64,000 bases of DNA from Candidatus Villigracilaceae bacterium. Lineage in GTDB: Bacteria; Chloroflexota; Anaerolineae; Anaerolineales; Villigracilaceae. Made by a program: the position numbers and the translations under genes. Under the pieces are notes generated by a model. The model ran no database searches. It worked only from the letters and a program-made list of their open reading frames with translations, and had not been told where the DNA came from. The DNA lies in NCBI GenBank assembly GCA_026645935.1, contig JAPKMP010000005.1, positions 124,001-188,000 on the forward strand. The letters run 5' to 3'. Shown one piece after another: positions 1-10,910 of this stretch. The first letter of the stretch is position 1; each line of letters begins with the position of its first letter.

Positions 1-95
1 CAGAAACTCCGACGCAGGTCATCATTCCGCCCACCGACACGCCAATACTGACGCCATTCCCGACCGATACACCAACTGAAACGCCGACGCCATAG
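1..95 (+). CDS. C-terminal fragment of a Thr/Pro-rich protein (…ETPTQVIIPPTDTPILTPFPTDTPTETPTP*)
   Basis: Open frame from position 3 to TAG at 93-95; runs off the window start. The tail does not look like an RpoB C-terminus. Confidence 0.6.
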   Translation, partial: ETPTQVIIPPTDTPILTPFPTDTPTETPTP

Positions 96-181
96 CATGA
101 GAATCGGATGAAGAAAATGTTTGGGAGGCAGGACCAGATCCAGGTCCGGGACGAGGCGTGGATTCTTCATTGATTAAGACC

Positions 182-210
182 TTGACTCAAACTCCCTGAA
201 TCCATATAAT
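182..210 (+). promoter_or_regulatory. Sigma70-type promoter upstream of rpoC
   Basis: TTGACT (182-187), 17-bp spacer, TATAAT (205-210). Confidence 0.7.
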
Positions 211-244
211 AGTCCTGTTGGATGTAAAAAACGAGATAACACCA

Positions 245-288
245 GCAAGCGCTTGAGAAAAATACTCAAAGCGCTTGCATTTGTTTGT
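245..288 (+). terminator. Leader hairpin followed by a T-rich stretch (possible attenuator) in the rpoC 5' region
   Basis: GCAAGCGCTTGAG (245-257) / CTCAAAGCGCTTGC (265-278), 13-bp stem with one bulge, then ATTTGTTTGT. Confidence 0.5.
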
Positions 289-353
289 CTCTGGAGCGTG
301 TCACCTACACGCTCTTTCGCGCGAACGAGTTTATCTTCTTAGGAGAGGATCCA

Positions 354-3300
354 GTGGAAACCAAGGGATTGACTGCACTCCGTATCAGCCTTGCCTCCCC
401 CCAAACGATCATGTCCTGGTCGTACGGTGAGGTGCTGAAACCTGAAACCATTAACTACCGCCGCCTGCGCCCCGAAAAAGACGGCCTGTTTTGTGAAGCG
501 ATTTTTGGACCCACCCGCGACTGGCAATGCTACTGCGGCAAATACAAGAACCCCCGCTACAAAGGAATCGTCTGCGATAAGTGCGGCGTCGAAGTGACCC
601 GCTCCTCCGTGCGCCGCGAGCGCATGGGTCACATAGCGCTTGCCTCCCCTGTGGCACACATCTGGTACACCCGCCGCATCCCGTCGCAGATGGGCATGCT
701 GTTGGATATTTCCCGCCGCAACCTGGACCGGGTGCTTTACTTCGCCCAATACATCGTCACCTACGTGGACGAAGAGGCCCGCAAGAAAGCCCTCCAGCGA
801 CTCGAAGATGAGATCACCGTTTCCGAACGCGAGCAGGCTTCGGAGATCAACAACAACATCGTAGAGGTCAAGACCAAACGCGACGCCAGCATCGCCGAGT
901 TGAAGCAGAAGCAGGCCACGCTCGAGCAAGGCTACGATGAAGGCATTGCCGAACAGCTCGACCCGATCATCAAAGAAGGTCAGAAACTGGAACGCATGCT
1001 CCAGGATCAGATGGGCGAGTTTGCCAAGAAAGCCATTGTCTTCGATAAGACCGGCGAAAAGATCGTGGATGCCGGCGATAAGATCGCCAGCAAGCACATC
1101 ACCCTGATCCAGAAGACCGTGCAGAAACAACTCGAGTCTCTCGAGAACGAGTTGAAGGACAAGCGCCAGGCTGAGATCGAAGAACTGAAGGCCAAAGCCG
1201 CCACGATCAAAGCGCAAGCCGACACCGAAATGGAAGCCCTGCGCAATCAATTGGATTCGCAGACCACGGTTTCCTCGAACCAGTCCTCACGCCTGCGCGA
1301 TGAATTGCTCGAACTGCGTCCCTTCACCTTCCTGAGCGAGATTCGCTACCGCGAGTTAAAACAGCGCTGGGGTCAGGTCTTCCGCGCCGACATGGGCGCC
1401 GAAGCCTTCTACGATGTGCTCGACCGCCTCGACCTTGACAAACTTTCTGAAGAGCTCTGGCACGAAGTGAAAACCACCAAGAGCAAGCAGAAGCGCAAGA
1501 AAGCCACCACCCGTTTGAAAGTGGTTGAAGCGTTCAAGCGTTCCGGCAACCGCCCCGAGTGGATGATCCTGACCGTGCTTCCTGTCATCCCGCCCGACCT
1601 GCGCCCGATGGTTCAGCTCGATGGCGGTCGCTTTGCCACGTCCGACCTAAACGACCTGTATCGCCGCGTGATCAATCGCAACAACCGCTTGAAGAGGTTG
1701 CTCGAACTCGGCGCGCCGGATGTCATCATCCGCAACGAGAAGCGCATGTTGCAGGAAGCGGTCGACTCCCTGATCGATAACAGCCAGCGCGGTAAGGCGC
1801 TCTCCCGCCGCGGACGCCGCGAACTCAAGTCTCTGAGCGATATGCTCAAAGGCAAGAAGGGACGCTTCCGCCGCAACCTGCTCGGCAAGCGTGTGGACTA
1901 CTCGGGCCGCTCTGTGATCGTGGTCGGTCCGCAACTCAAATTGAATCAATGCGGTCTTCCCAAGAGCATGGCGCTCGAACTTTATCGTCCGTTCGTGATC
2001 GCGCGACTCGTGCAGAATGGCTATGCCGCCAACGTGAAAGGCGCCCGGCGCCTGATCGAACGCAACCGCCCCGAAGTGTGGGAAGCGCTCGAAGGCGTGA
2101 TCGGCGACCGTCCCGTATTGTTGAACCGCGCTCCCACCCTTCACCGTCTCGGTATTCAGGCGTTCGAGCCTATCCTGATTGAAGGCTCAGCGATTCAATT
2201 GCATCCGCTCGTTACCACCGCCTTCAACGCAGACTTTGACGGCGACCAGATGGCGGTTCACGTTCCGCTTTCCCAGAAGGCGGTTCAGGAAGCACGCGAT
2301 TTGATGCTCGCTTCCAAGAACCTGCTCAAACCAGCAGACGGTGAGCCGATCATCTCGCCGTCCAAGGACATGGTGTTGGGTGTGTACTATCTCTCGATGG
2401 AACAGAAAGCCAAGCACCGCGGCGATGGGCGCGCCTTTGCCGATATGGACGAAGTGGAACTTGCCTACGCGCTCGACCAGGTCGAAGTGCATTCCGAGAT
2501 CAAACTGCGCGCCAATACCTGGTACGACGAAAAAGGCAAACGCCTGGCGGAGCCGCAGACCCGCGTCATCGACACAACCGTTGGTCGCGTATTATTGAAC
2601 CGCATCCTGCCCGAGGAAGTCCAGTTCGTCAACAAGAAACTGGACAAGGGCGGCGTGAAGGACTTGATCGCCGAAGTCTACGAACTGTGCGGGCAGGAAG
2701 TCACCACCAATGTGGCTGACCAGGTCAAGAGCATCGGTTTCGAGTTTGCCATGAAATCAGGCACCACACTGGCAGTCGCCGATATTTCCATCCCGCCGGA
2801 ACGCAAGCCGATCATTGACGAAGCGCTTAAACAGGTCGAAGTGGTCCAGCGCGACTTCCGCCGCGGTCTGTTGACCGAACAGGAAAAGAACGAACGCGAG
2901 ATCCAGATCTGGCAGGAAACGACAGACAAGGTCGGCGACGCCGTAAAAAAGCACATGGATCCCGACGGGAATCTATCCACCATGGCGACCTCCGGCGCGA
3001 CAAAGGGTGGTTTCTCCACCATTTCGCAGTTGGCGGGTATGCGCGGTTTGATGGCTGACCCCTCCGGTCGTATCATCCCCATGCCGATCCGCTCGAACTT
3101 CCGTGAAGGGCTTACCGCACAGGAATACTTCATCTCAACTCACGGCGCGCGCAAGGGTCTTGCCGACACCGCGCTCCGCACCGCGGACGCCGGTTACCTC
3201 ACGCGACGTCTCGTGGACATTGCTCAGGACATTATCATCAATGAGCACGATTGCGGCACACGCGATGGCGTATGGATCCGCAAGGCGGACGATGTTGCGG

Positions 3301-4607
3301 GCCAATCGATGCAGGTGCGTATGTACAGCCGCCTCGCCGCCGACCGCATCCTCGACCCGAAGACCGGCGAAGTACTGGCCGAACCGGACGATGTGATCAC
3401 CCATGAAATGGCCCGCGTCATTACATTTGCCGGCGTGACGGAAGTCAAGGTCCGCTCGCCGCTGACCTGCGAACTGGATCACGGCATTTGCGCCAAATGT
3501 TATGGCATCGACCTCGGTCGCGGTGTGATGGTTGAACTCGGCTCGGCAGTCGGCATTGTCGCCGCCCAGTCCATTGGTGAGCCGGGCACACAACTTACGC
3601 TCCGTACCTTCCACACAGGCGGTGTGGCATCCACAGGCGCCGCGGACATCACGACCGGTCTCCCGCGCGTCGAGGAAATCTTCGAAGCGCGCAAGCAGCC
3701 GAAGGGCGAAGCGGCGGTTGCCGAGATCAACGGCGTGGTCCGCGTGCAGCAATCCGAGAAATATGCGGACATGCGCGAAGTCCACATCGAACATGCCGAA
3801 ATGGTGCACGATGAATATGCCATCCCCGAAGACTGGAAGATCATGGCAAAGGACGAATCGGAGGTTCAGGCTGGCGACATCCTCGCAACGAAGGATAAAG
3901 CCACCATTGTTTCCCAACACGGCGGTCGTGTTGCCGTGGAGAAAAAAGACCGCAAGGTGATCGTCTCCTATGAACAGCGCGAAGAAGTCGTCATGGACAT
4001 CCCCAACACGTCGCGCATCCTCGTACGCGACGGCGCGCATGTGGAAGCCGGGCAGCCGCTGACCGAAGGCTCGCTCAATCCGCACCGCATCCTCAAGATC
4101 CAGGGACGCGACGCCTGCCAGATGTATCTCATGACCGAAGTGCAGAAAGTGTATCGCTCGCAGGGTCAAAACATCCACGACAAACATTTCGAGGTCATCA
4201 TCCGCAAGATGTTGAGCAAGGTGCAGGTCACCCGCCCCGGCGACACCAAATACCTGCCCGGCGATGTGGTCGACCGCCTCGAGATCCGCAAACAGAATGA
4301 AGCGTTGATCGCGGAAGGAAAACAGGCGGCTCGCTTCAGCGAAGTCCTGCTCGGCGTGACCAAGGCTTCCCTCTCCACCGACTCCTTCCTCTCGGCTTCT
4401 TCCTTCCAGCACACCATCAAAGTGCTGGCTGGCGCCGCCATTGGTTCCACCACCGACCCGCTCTTCGGCTTGAAGGAGAACGTCATCATCGGCAAACTCA
4501 TCCCGGCAGGGACGGGCTTCATCCACGGGCGTTTCACCCAGCCCGGCGAGGAACAACCCGCTTCAGACTCGGCCGAAGAAATTCCGCCAACCACAGCGGC
4601 AGACTAA
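354..4607 (+). CDS. rpoC: DNA-directed RNA polymerase subunit beta'
   Basis: [12 protein letters not shown] catalytic motif, [23 protein letters not shown] zinc-binding region, C-terminal beta' motifs. The ORF track starts at TTG 285, but GTG 354 follows AGGAGAGG (341-348) with 5-nt spacing and gives [16 protein letters not shown]. Confidence 0.97.
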   Translation: METKGLTALRISLASPQTIMSWSYGEVLKPETINYRRLRPEKDGLFCEAIFGPTRDWQCYCGKYKNPRYKGIVCDKCGVEVTRSSVRRERMGHIALASPVAHIWYTRRIPSQMGMLLDISRRNLDRVLYFAQYIVTYVDEEARKKALQRLEDEITVSEREQASEINNNIVEVKTKRDASIAELKQKQATLEQGYDEGIAEQLDPIIKEGQKLERMLQDQMGEFAKKAIVFDKTGEKIVDAGDKIASKHITLIQKTVQKQLESLENELKDKRQAEIEELKAKAATIKAQADTEMEALRNQLDSQTTVSSNQSSRLRDELLELRPFTFLSEIRYRELKQRWGQVFRADMGAEAFYDVLDRLDLDKLSEELWHEVKTTKSKQKRKKATTRLKVVEAFKRSGNRPEWMILTVLPVIPPDLRPMVQLDGGRFATSDLNDLYRRVINRNNRLKRLLELGAPDVIIRNEKRMLQEAVDSLIDNSQRGKALSRRGRRELKSLSDMLKGKKGRFRRNLLGKRVDYSGRSVIVVGPQLKLNQCGLPKSMALELYRPFVIARLVQNGYAANVKGARRLIERNRPEVWEALEGVIGDRPVLLNRAPTLHRLGIQAFEPILIEGSAIQLHPLVTTAFNADFDGDQMAVHVPLSQKAVQEARDLMLASKNLLKPADGEPIISPSKDMVLGVYYLSMEQKAKHRGDGRAFADMDEVELAYALDQVEVHSEIKLRANTWYDEKGKRLAEPQTRVIDTTVGRVLLNRILPEEVQFVNKKLDKGGVKDLIAEVYELCGQEVTTNVADQVKSIGFEFAMKSGTTLAVADISIPPERKPIIDEALKQVEVVQRDFRRGLLTEQEKNEREIQIWQETTDKVGDAVKKHMDPDGNLSTMATSGATKGGFSTISQLAGMRGLMADPSGRIIPMPIRSNFREGLTAQEYFISTHGARKGLADTALRTADAGYLTRRLVDIAQDIIINEHDCGTRDGVWIRKADDVAGQSMQVRMYSRLAADRILDPKTGEVLAEPDDVITHEMARVITFAGVTEVKVRSPLTCELDHGICAKCYGIDLGRGVMVELGSAVGIVAAQSIGEPGTQLTLRTFHTGGVASTGAADITTGLPRVEEIFEARKQPKGEAAVAEINGVVRVQQSEKYADMREVHIEHAEMVHDEYAIPEDWKIMAKDESEVQAGDILATKDKATIVSQHGGRVAVEKKDRKVIVSYEQREEVVMDIPNTSRILVRDGAHVEAGQPLTEGSLNPHRILKIQGRDACQMYLMTEVQKVYRSQGQNIHDKHFEVIIRKMLSKVQVTRPGDTKYLPGDVVDRLEIRKQNEALIAEGKQAARFSEVLLGVTKASLSTDSFLSASSFQHTIKVLAGAAIGSTTDPLFGLKENVIIGKLIPAGTGFIHGRFTQPGEEQPASDSAEEIPPTTAAD

Positions 4608-4610
4608 TTC

Positions 4611-4647
4611 AAAAAACGCCTCGGAATTTCATCCGGGGCGTTTTTTG
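4611..4647 (+). terminator. Rho-independent terminator of rpoC
   Basis: AAAAAACGCC-TCGG…CCGG-GGCGTTTTTT just after the stop codon. Confidence 0.85.
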
Positions 4648-4678
4648 TCACCGGCGTCGTAGAACAATTTGAATTTAT

Positions 4679-5572
4679 ATGAAACGAGTCAGTAAAAAAC
4701 CGGAAGGACAGTCCACTCGCGGAAAGACCGCCGATAACCGGCTTCGGCGAGTCGACAACTTTCTCCTTCTTTATGAACCCTCGCTTCTCTCACGGACCGA
4801 TGGCCTGTTTGCCGAGTCCCTGTTCGTGGATCTCGGTTATGGCTTTGATCCGCGAACCACGCTCGAAAGTGCATGGCGTTTCAGAAGATCGAATCCAAAT
4901 CTAAGAATCCTGGGCGTGGAAATAGACAAGAAACGGGTGGAAGCGGCGCATCCCTTTGCAGATGAAAAAACATTCTTTCGACTTGGCGGCTTCAATCTGC
5001 CTTTGCTATCCGGCGAGACGGTGCGGCTCATCCGCGCCTTCAACGTTTTGAGACAATATGAAGAAAAAGATTTCGCTCCCGCCTATGAGCGGCTCGCGGA
5101 ACACGTCCTCCCCGGCGGCTTGATGATCGAAGGGACATCCACGCCGTTTGGAAATGTTTGGTCCGCCAACCTGGCTCGCCGTAGGGATGTCATTCTGAGT
5201 GGCGCCTTGGGCCACGATGAATCTCCGTCCCAGTTGAAAGAGACCCTTCAGCCATTTGCTGGCTCCCTCAAGGTGACAAATGAATGGACGTTCGAGGCGT
5301 TGATCTTCTCCACGAATTTCCACTCCGGATTCGACGTCGAAGAGTTCCAAACCATCCTGCCGAAGAATTACATCCATTGCGTGGTAAGGGGCGAGCCGAT
5401 TTATGATTTCTTCGAAGCATGGAAACGCTCCGCATTGGAGGCGGCATCCGCAAGGACGTTTGGATTGAAACAATGGTTCACAGCCTCGGCCGAATCGCTC
5501 TCAAAAAAAGGATTCGAACTTGACCTTCATAAAAAATGGCTGGGCAAGGGGTATTTGATCTGGCATCGATAG
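4679..5572 (+). CDS. SAM-dependent methyltransferase-like protein
   Basis: 297-aa ORF with class I MTase-like VDLGYGFDPRTTLE and GVEIDKKRV segments. Confidence 0.6.
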   Translation: MKRVSKKPEGQSTRGKTADNRLRRVDNFLLLYEPSLLSRTDGLFAESLFVDLGYGFDPRTTLESAWRFRRSNPNLRILGVEIDKKRVEAAHPFADEKTFFRLGGFNLPLLSGETVRLIRAFNVLRQYEEKDFAPAYERLAEHVLPGGLMIEGTSTPFGNVWSANLARRRDVILSGALGHDESPSQLKETLQPFAGSLKVTNEWTFEALIFSTNFHSGFDVEEFQTILPKNYIHCVVRGEPIYDFFEAWKRSALEAASARTFGLKQWFTASAESLSKKGFELDLHKKWLGKGYLIWHR

Positions 5573-5621
5573 GGAACATTCGTTTGAAAGAGGGCGTCTT
5601 TGGCAAAGAGAAAGGAATTGT

Positions 5622-6536
5622 ATGCGCCAACTTTCTGATCGCCGCTTTGTGTTTTTACTCTTTTTGTTAGGGGGTTTTGCCTGTGTCATCCCAGACGTGA
5701 TGATGCCGGGGACCGACCCGATTCGTACCGCCGCCGCGCAAACTGTGATCGCGGACCTTACTCAAGCCATTTCTGAACCGGGGGCTTCCGCCCAACCCGC
5801 CTCAACCTCGACTGTTGTGGTTGTCTCTCCCACGTGGACGCCCTCTCTCACTCCTACCATCACACTGACCGCCACCCCGGTTTTCACTCCTACAGCGCTC
5901 ATTCCCCAGATCACCGTTTCTGTTGATACAAATTGCCGGATAGGACCCGGGCGGGTGTATCCACGAGTGGGAGCCTTGTTGGTGGGTGAGATCGCTGAAG
6001 TGTACGGGCGCGACCCGACAGGCAGGTATTGGTATATTCGCAATCCCGACAAGGCCGACGGATATTGCTGGGTCTGGGGTGAATATGCCATATTGACCGG
6101 GGCTTATCTTTACTTACCGGTTTTCACACCTCCGCCCACGCCAACCCCCACCTTCACGCCCACTGTCACTATTACACCCACACTTCAACCGAATTTCACC
6201 CTCGCCTATCAGGGCAGCGATTTCTGTTCAGGTTGGTGGATGGAGGTACGTGTAAGGAATTCAAGTTCGGTAACATTTCGCTCTATGGAGTTCGATATCC
6301 GTGATTTGGTCGCAGGTCAAAAGTTAATCGCCCTCAGCGACGGTTTCGCCAATGTCGACGGCTGTTCGGCAATAACCACAAAGGATATCCTCGCTCCCGG
6401 CGATGAGTTTGTCATCAGTTCTCCGATATTCCCCTATGATCCGACTGGAAATGAAATGGCCGTTCATTTGACTTTATGCAGTCAGCCAAGCCAGAAGGGA
6501 GATTGCGTGAAGCGAAATATAAAATTTACCCCATAG
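5622..6536 (+). CDS. Secreted/lipoprotein-like SH3b-type protein with Thr/Pro linkers
   Basis: Hydrophobic N-terminus, TPT-rich linkers, CRIGPGRVYPRVGALLVGEIAEVYGRDPTGRYWYIRNP (bacterial SH3-like). Confidence 0.6.
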   Translation: MRQLSDRRFVFLLFLLGGFACVIPDVMMPGTDPIRTAAAQTVIADLTQAISEPGASAQPASTSTVVVVSPTWTPSLTPTITLTATPVFTPTALIPQITVSVDTNCRIGPGRVYPRVGALLVGEIAEVYGRDPTGRYWYIRNPDKADGYCWVWGEYAILTGAYLYLPVFTPPPTPTPTFTPTVTITPTLQPNFTLAYQGSDFCSGWWMEVRVRNSSSVTFRSMEFDIRDLVAGQKLIALSDGFANVDGCSAITTKDILAPGDEFVISSPIFPYDPTGNEMAVHLTLCSQPSQKGDCVKRNIKFTP

Positions 6537-6564
6537 CCTATATAATAAGCGCAAGGAAACCATT

Positions 6565-7503
6565 ATGCCCCGATCCTGGAAGCTGTTTTCTCCCGTCATC
6601 GTGCTTGCAATGTTCGCATGTGCATTGCCCGGCATTGAACTGTCAAATTCTGATGCGGTCAGCACCTCGGCGGCGGAAACCGTCATTGCGGGGCTGACCC
6701 AGAATGTGACCGACACCCTTACGCCCACGTCCGCTCCAACCCTCACCCGCACATTCACGCCGACACTGATATACCCGACCGCTCGTTTTCCTAGCGAAAC
6801 CCCCACCATTACCTTCACGCCACAAACGGGAACGCCATCCTTTCAGCCCACAAATGAGTTCACGAACACGTTGACGCCTGGCATTGTCATGATCAGTGTG
6901 ACGCGCCCCACGCATTGCCGCACCGGGCCGGGAAAATCGTTCGAGATCGTCGGCTCGCTGCTGGTCGGCATGAAAGCCGCCGTGATTGCGCGCGACCCGA
7001 CAAGCCAGTATTTCTACATCGACAATCCCTACGTTTTCACGGATTATTGCTGGGTATGGGGAGAGTATGCGGAGTTCGAGGGTGATCCAATCCTGCTTCC
7101 CGCTTTTACGCCGCCGCCCACGCCGACCTCCACAGCGACCCTTCCCCCAACGCTGAACTTCAAATTGAAGGGAAGCGGATTCCAATCGTGCAGCGGCGCA
7201 TTCTGGATGAACCTCGAGATCACCAGTGAGAGCCAGTACGTGTTCGAATCTTTGCTTGTCAGCCTGCTGGATACGGATAGGAATATCACCCGTACACTCG
7301 CCACGGACAATTTTGTCGCCGCCATCGGCTGTGACGGGTTGAGCGTCAACGATAAGATCCCGAATGACACTGCCGTTCTCATCAGCAGCGCGAAGTTCAA
7401 TTACAACTTCAAGGGAAATTTGATGCGCGCCAGTGTCACGGTCTGCACCAAAGACGGTCAGCAGGGAGCCTGCACAACGAAGGAAATCCCGCTGACGCCG
7501 TAA
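6565..7503 (+). CDS. Paralogue of the upstream SH3b-like protein
   Basis: Same architecture: CRTGPGKSFEIVGSLLVGMKAAVIARDPTSQYFYIDNP, YCWVWGEYA, PAFTPPPTPT. Confidence 0.6.
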   Translation: MPRSWKLFSPVIVLAMFACALPGIELSNSDAVSTSAAETVIAGLTQNVTDTLTPTSAPTLTRTFTPTLIYPTARFPSETPTITFTPQTGTPSFQPTNEFTNTLTPGIVMISVTRPTHCRTGPGKSFEIVGSLLVGMKAAVIARDPTSQYFYIDNPYVFTDYCWVWGEYAEFEGDPILLPAFTPPPTPTSTATLPPTLNFKLKGSGFQSCSGAFWMNLEITSESQYVFESLLVSLLDTDRNITRTLATDNFVAAIGCDGLSVNDKIPNDTAVLISSAKFNYNFKGNLMRASVTVCTKDGQQGACTTKEIPLTP

Positions 7504-7508
7504 GCAGG

Positions 7509-7925
7509 CTATTCTCTTTTTCGTCGAATCAAGAAGAAGGGCAGGAGCAGAAGCGGAATGGAAATCAGCAAGCCGATCAAACCGCCGATGCCGAACACGC
7601 CGCCAATGGATGCGATGGCATACTCGGCATTATCGATCGTGTCCGTACTTCCATCCGAAAAATAACAAGTGATCTCAACAGTGTGGCCGCGTGTGCCGGA
7701 TGGACTCGATGTGGTGGGTGTGGACGCGCCCTCTTGCAGTGACGTGCTTTCCGCGCTGGGGCAGTACATGGCGACGGCTATCTTCTCGGTAAGATTGGGG
7801 ACGGCAAACAACGCGGGACCGATCATAAACGTTGTTACGAATAAGATCCCGCTGGAAACGAGACAAAGCAAAATCCACGCAATGACTCGTGCGATCCAGA
7901 CTTCTTTAGATGTGTTCAATTTCAT
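7509..7925 (-). CDS. Small membrane protein (two hydrophobic segments)
   Basis: 138-aa ORF, hydrophobic segments near both ends, convergent with the upstream gene. Confidence 0.5.
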   Translation of the reverse strand: MKLNTSKEVWIARVIAWILLCLVSSGILFVTTFMIGPALFAVPNLTEKIAVAMYCPSAESTSLQEGASTPTTSSPSGTRGHTVEITCYFSDGSTDTIDNAEYAIASIGGVFGIGGLIGLLISIPLLLLPFFLIRRKRE

Positions 7926-8059
7926 GGGGCACCTTTGATGACCTTTATTTTACAACTTCTTTTGATTTTGGAATCATCCAAAAGTGCGGGGCTTGACGCA
8001 TCTCCTCTTTCCCCGTAAGATAAACCCCGTAATAGAACATTAATTCACCACAAAAATTT

Positions 8060-8131
8060 TACCGCAAAGCATGCCAAGCGCGCGAAGAAGTATATTTTTT
8101 TCTTTGCGACCTTAGCGTTCTTTGCGGTTCA
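8060..8131. repeat. Imperfect inverted-repeat intergenic element
   Basis: ACCGCAAAG…GCGCGAAGAA and TTCTTTGCGACCTTAGCGTTCTTTGCGGT are near reverse complements. Confidence 0.5.
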
Positions 8132-8145
8132 AAAAGGATTTTTTC

Positions 8146-10767
8146 ATGGAACTCGGTATCGTACGAAAAATAGACATCGACAGCGAAATGCAGCAGGCGT
8201 ACCTCGATTACGCCATGTCTGTCATCGTCTCTCGCGCGCTGCCGGATGCCCGCGACGGGATGAAGCCGGTACAACGTCGTATCTTGTACGCAATGTACGA
8301 TATGGGCATCCGCAATGACTCGCCATATAAAAAATCCGCGAGAATCGTGGGGGAAGTACTCGGTAAATATCACCCACACGGCGATTCGTCTGTGTATGAG
8401 GCGATGGCGCGTCTCGCGCAGGATTTTTCCATGCGCACCATGCTCGTGGATGGACAGGGGAACTTCGGTTCGGTCGATGGCGATCCCCCCGCCGCGATGC
8501 GTTATACCGAGGCGCGTCTCACCGCCGCCGCGCTCGATATTTTGAACGACCTCAACAAAAATACCGTTGACTTCGTCTCCAACTTTGACGATACGCTTGA
8601 AGAACCGAGCGTGCTGCCTTCCGCGATTCCGAATCTGCTTGTGAACGGCGCGACGGGTATCGCCGTGGGCATGGCGACTTCGATCCCGCCTCATAACTTG
8701 AGTGAAGTTGTGGATGCCCTCGTGTTCATGCTCGAACGCTGGGAGAAGCTCGACGACATCGACGTCGAGCAGTTGATGAAGTTCGTGAAGGGACCGGACT
8801 TCCCCACCGGCGGTCTCATCATCGAAGAAAAAGGTGATGAGGGGATCGAATCCGCGTACGGCTCGGGGCGTGGACGCATCACTGTGCAGGCAAAGGCGCA
8901 CATCGAAGAGATGGAACGCGGCAAGAGCCGTATCATCGTCTCGGAACTGCCGTACATGGTCAACAAGTCGAGTCTGATCGAGCGCATCGCCGAACTGGCG
9001 CGCGACGGTCATCTCGAAGGGCTTTCGGATTTGCGCGATGAATCGGACCGTCAGGGCATGCGCATCGTCCTCGAACTGACCAAGAACGCTGATCCGAATT
9101 TCGTTTTGCGCGATCTCTACAAACGCACTCCGATGCAGACCACCTTCAGCATCAACCTGCTGGCATTGGTGGACGGCGAACCACGCACCTTAACTCTCAA
9201 ACAGGCGCTGCGCGTCTATTTGGAACACAGGCTGACGGTCATAAAGAGGCGGGCGCAATTCGAATTGGAAAAGGCAAAAGCGCGGGCGCATATCCTCGAA
9301 GGGTATCTCGTCGCGCTCAAGAATTTGGATGAGATCATCAACCTCATCCGCTCGGCCGCGGATGTCGATACGGCTCGCGCCAAGCTGATGAAGCGCTACA
9401 AGCTGACGGAGTTGCAGGCGAATGCGATTCTCGATATGCAGTTGCGCCGTCTTGCCGCGCTCGAACGCAAAAAGATCGAAACCGAATACAAGGAAGTAAC
9501 CGCGCTCATCAAGGAGTTGACCAAACTTTTGAAGACACCAAAGTTGATGCGCGATGTGGTTGCCGAAGAACTCTTAAAGGTAAAAACGGCTTACGGTGAC
9601 CGGCGGCGCACGCAGGTCGTCAGCGTGAAGGAAGGCGCGAAGGCGGGTTCTGCGATCACTGCCAGTCAACTGCCGCATGCCTCGGTGTGGATCGGCGTGA
9701 CCGACGATGGTTTGGTCTCACGCACCGCGGACGACAAACAACCGCGTCACTCGGGCAACGATGCGCCGCGATTCCTGGTCAAAGCCTCAACCACCGATAC
9801 CATTTACTTTGTGAGTAAACTCGGTAAAGCCGCCGCGGTCGCCGCGCATTTGATCCCCGAAGCGGGAAAATTGAGTCAGGGTGTGCCATGGCATCGCGTC
9901 TCGCCGTTGAGTGACACAGATACCTTGGCAGCAGTCTTTGCCTTGCCAGCGAATAAATCTGCGTTAGGTGAAGAGATCTGTGTCCTCACCGCCACGCGCT
10001 TCGGCATGATCAAGAAGAGTCTCGTCATCGAGTTGCCCGGTCCATCGTCGCAGACTTTTGCGCTGGTCAAAGTCAACGAAGGCGACAAACTCAACACGGT
10101 TGCCATCACCGACGGGAAAAAGGAAATATTGCTTGTGACTGCCAGCGGAATGGCGATCCGCTTCAAGGAAGACGACGTGCGCCCGATGGGTCTCGTCGCC
10201 GCGGGCGTGAACGGCATGAAACTCGAAGACAAGGACGAAGTCGTCGGCGCGGAAATTCTGCCTGCCGAAGGCGATATCTTCCTGCTGACCAATGACGGCA
10301 AAGCCAAGCGCGTGGACCAGAAAGACTTCCCCGTGCAGGGACGTTACGGCAAGGGCGTGGTTGCATGGGACTTGCCGGGTAAATCGGCTCTCGCCGCTGT
10401 TGCCTCTGGCAAGCCGAATCACGTCGCGACGATTCACATGACCAAGGGCGCGCCGAAATCAACGAGATTGGATGCCGCCGGTCTGCGCAAACGCGCATCC
10501 GCGAAAGGCGATGTTGTCGTCGAAGTCAAACCCGGAGAAACGGTCACTGCGCTGGCGGTGGGTTGGATGCTGGAGAGTTATGTGAAAGTGAAGGAAGAAC
10601 CGAAGAGGAAAGAAGGAAAGCGTCGCCCTGAGCGTGCCGAAGGGAGGAAAGAAAAGGCTAAGATGAAAAAAGTTGCCAAGCCTGCTGCAAAAAAGAAAGC
10701 GGTGAAAACGGCGACTAAGCCAGTGAAATCGAAAAAGAAGCCCGCACTAAAGAAGAAAAGGAAGTAG
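8146..10767 (+). CDS. gyrA: DNA gyrase/topoisomerase IV subunit A with Lys-rich C-terminal tail
   Basis: [45 protein letters not shown], GyrA-box-like QGRYGKG in the C-terminal domain. ATG at 8146 chosen over the track start at 8122. Confidence 0.88.
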   Translation: MELGIVRKIDIDSEMQQAYLDYAMSVIVSRALPDARDGMKPVQRRILYAMYDMGIRNDSPYKKSARIVGEVLGKYHPHGDSSVYEAMARLAQDFSMRTMLVDGQGNFGSVDGDPPAAMRYTEARLTAAALDILNDLNKNTVDFVSNFDDTLEEPSVLPSAIPNLLVNGATGIAVGMATSIPPHNLSEVVDALVFMLERWEKLDDIDVEQLMKFVKGPDFPTGGLIIEEKGDEGIESAYGSGRGRITVQAKAHIEEMERGKSRIIVSELPYMVNKSSLIERIAELARDGHLEGLSDLRDESDRQGMRIVLELTKNADPNFVLRDLYKRTPMQTTFSINLLALVDGEPRTLTLKQALRVYLEHRLTVIKRRAQFELEKAKARAHILEGYLVALKNLDEIINLIRSAADVDTARAKLMKRYKLTELQANAILDMQLRRLAALERKKIETEYKEVTALIKELTKLLKTPKLMRDVVAEELLKVKTAYGDRRRTQVVSVKEGAKAGSAITASQLPHASVWIGVTDDGLVSRTADDKQPRHSGNDAPRFLVKASTTDTIYFVSKLGKAAAVAAHLIPEAGKLSQGVPWHRVSPLSDTDTLAAVFALPANKSALGEEICVLTATRFGMIKKSLVIELPGPSSQTFALVKVNEGDKLNTVAITDGKKEILLVTASGMAIRFKEDDVRPMGLVAAGVNGMKLEDKDEVVGAEILPAEGDIFLLTNDGKAKRVDQKDFPVQGRYGKGVVAWDLPGKSALAAVASGKPNHVATIHMTKGAPKSTRLDAAGLRKRASAKGDVVVEVKPGETVTALAVGWMLESYVKVKEEPKRKEGKRRPERAEGRKEKAKMKKVAKPAAKKKAVKTATKPVKSKKKPALKKKRK

Positions 10768-10910
10768 GTAGCTCATCAATCGTTGACGATGTAAGTCCTC
10801 CTGGGTTCAGGCATGGGGAAATCCTCCTGTCACACCATATTTTAACCTCAAAACTGCTGTATACTGCTTCGAACCGGCAATATTTCCCGAGCAAACTTAC
10901 AGGTAACGAT

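Noticed and set aside
339-4556. Long antisense ORFs over rpoC (339-1250 minus, 3135-4556 minus and others)
   Set aside because: Mirror-frame shadows of a strongly conserved coding sequence; no family signature or own ribosome-binding site.
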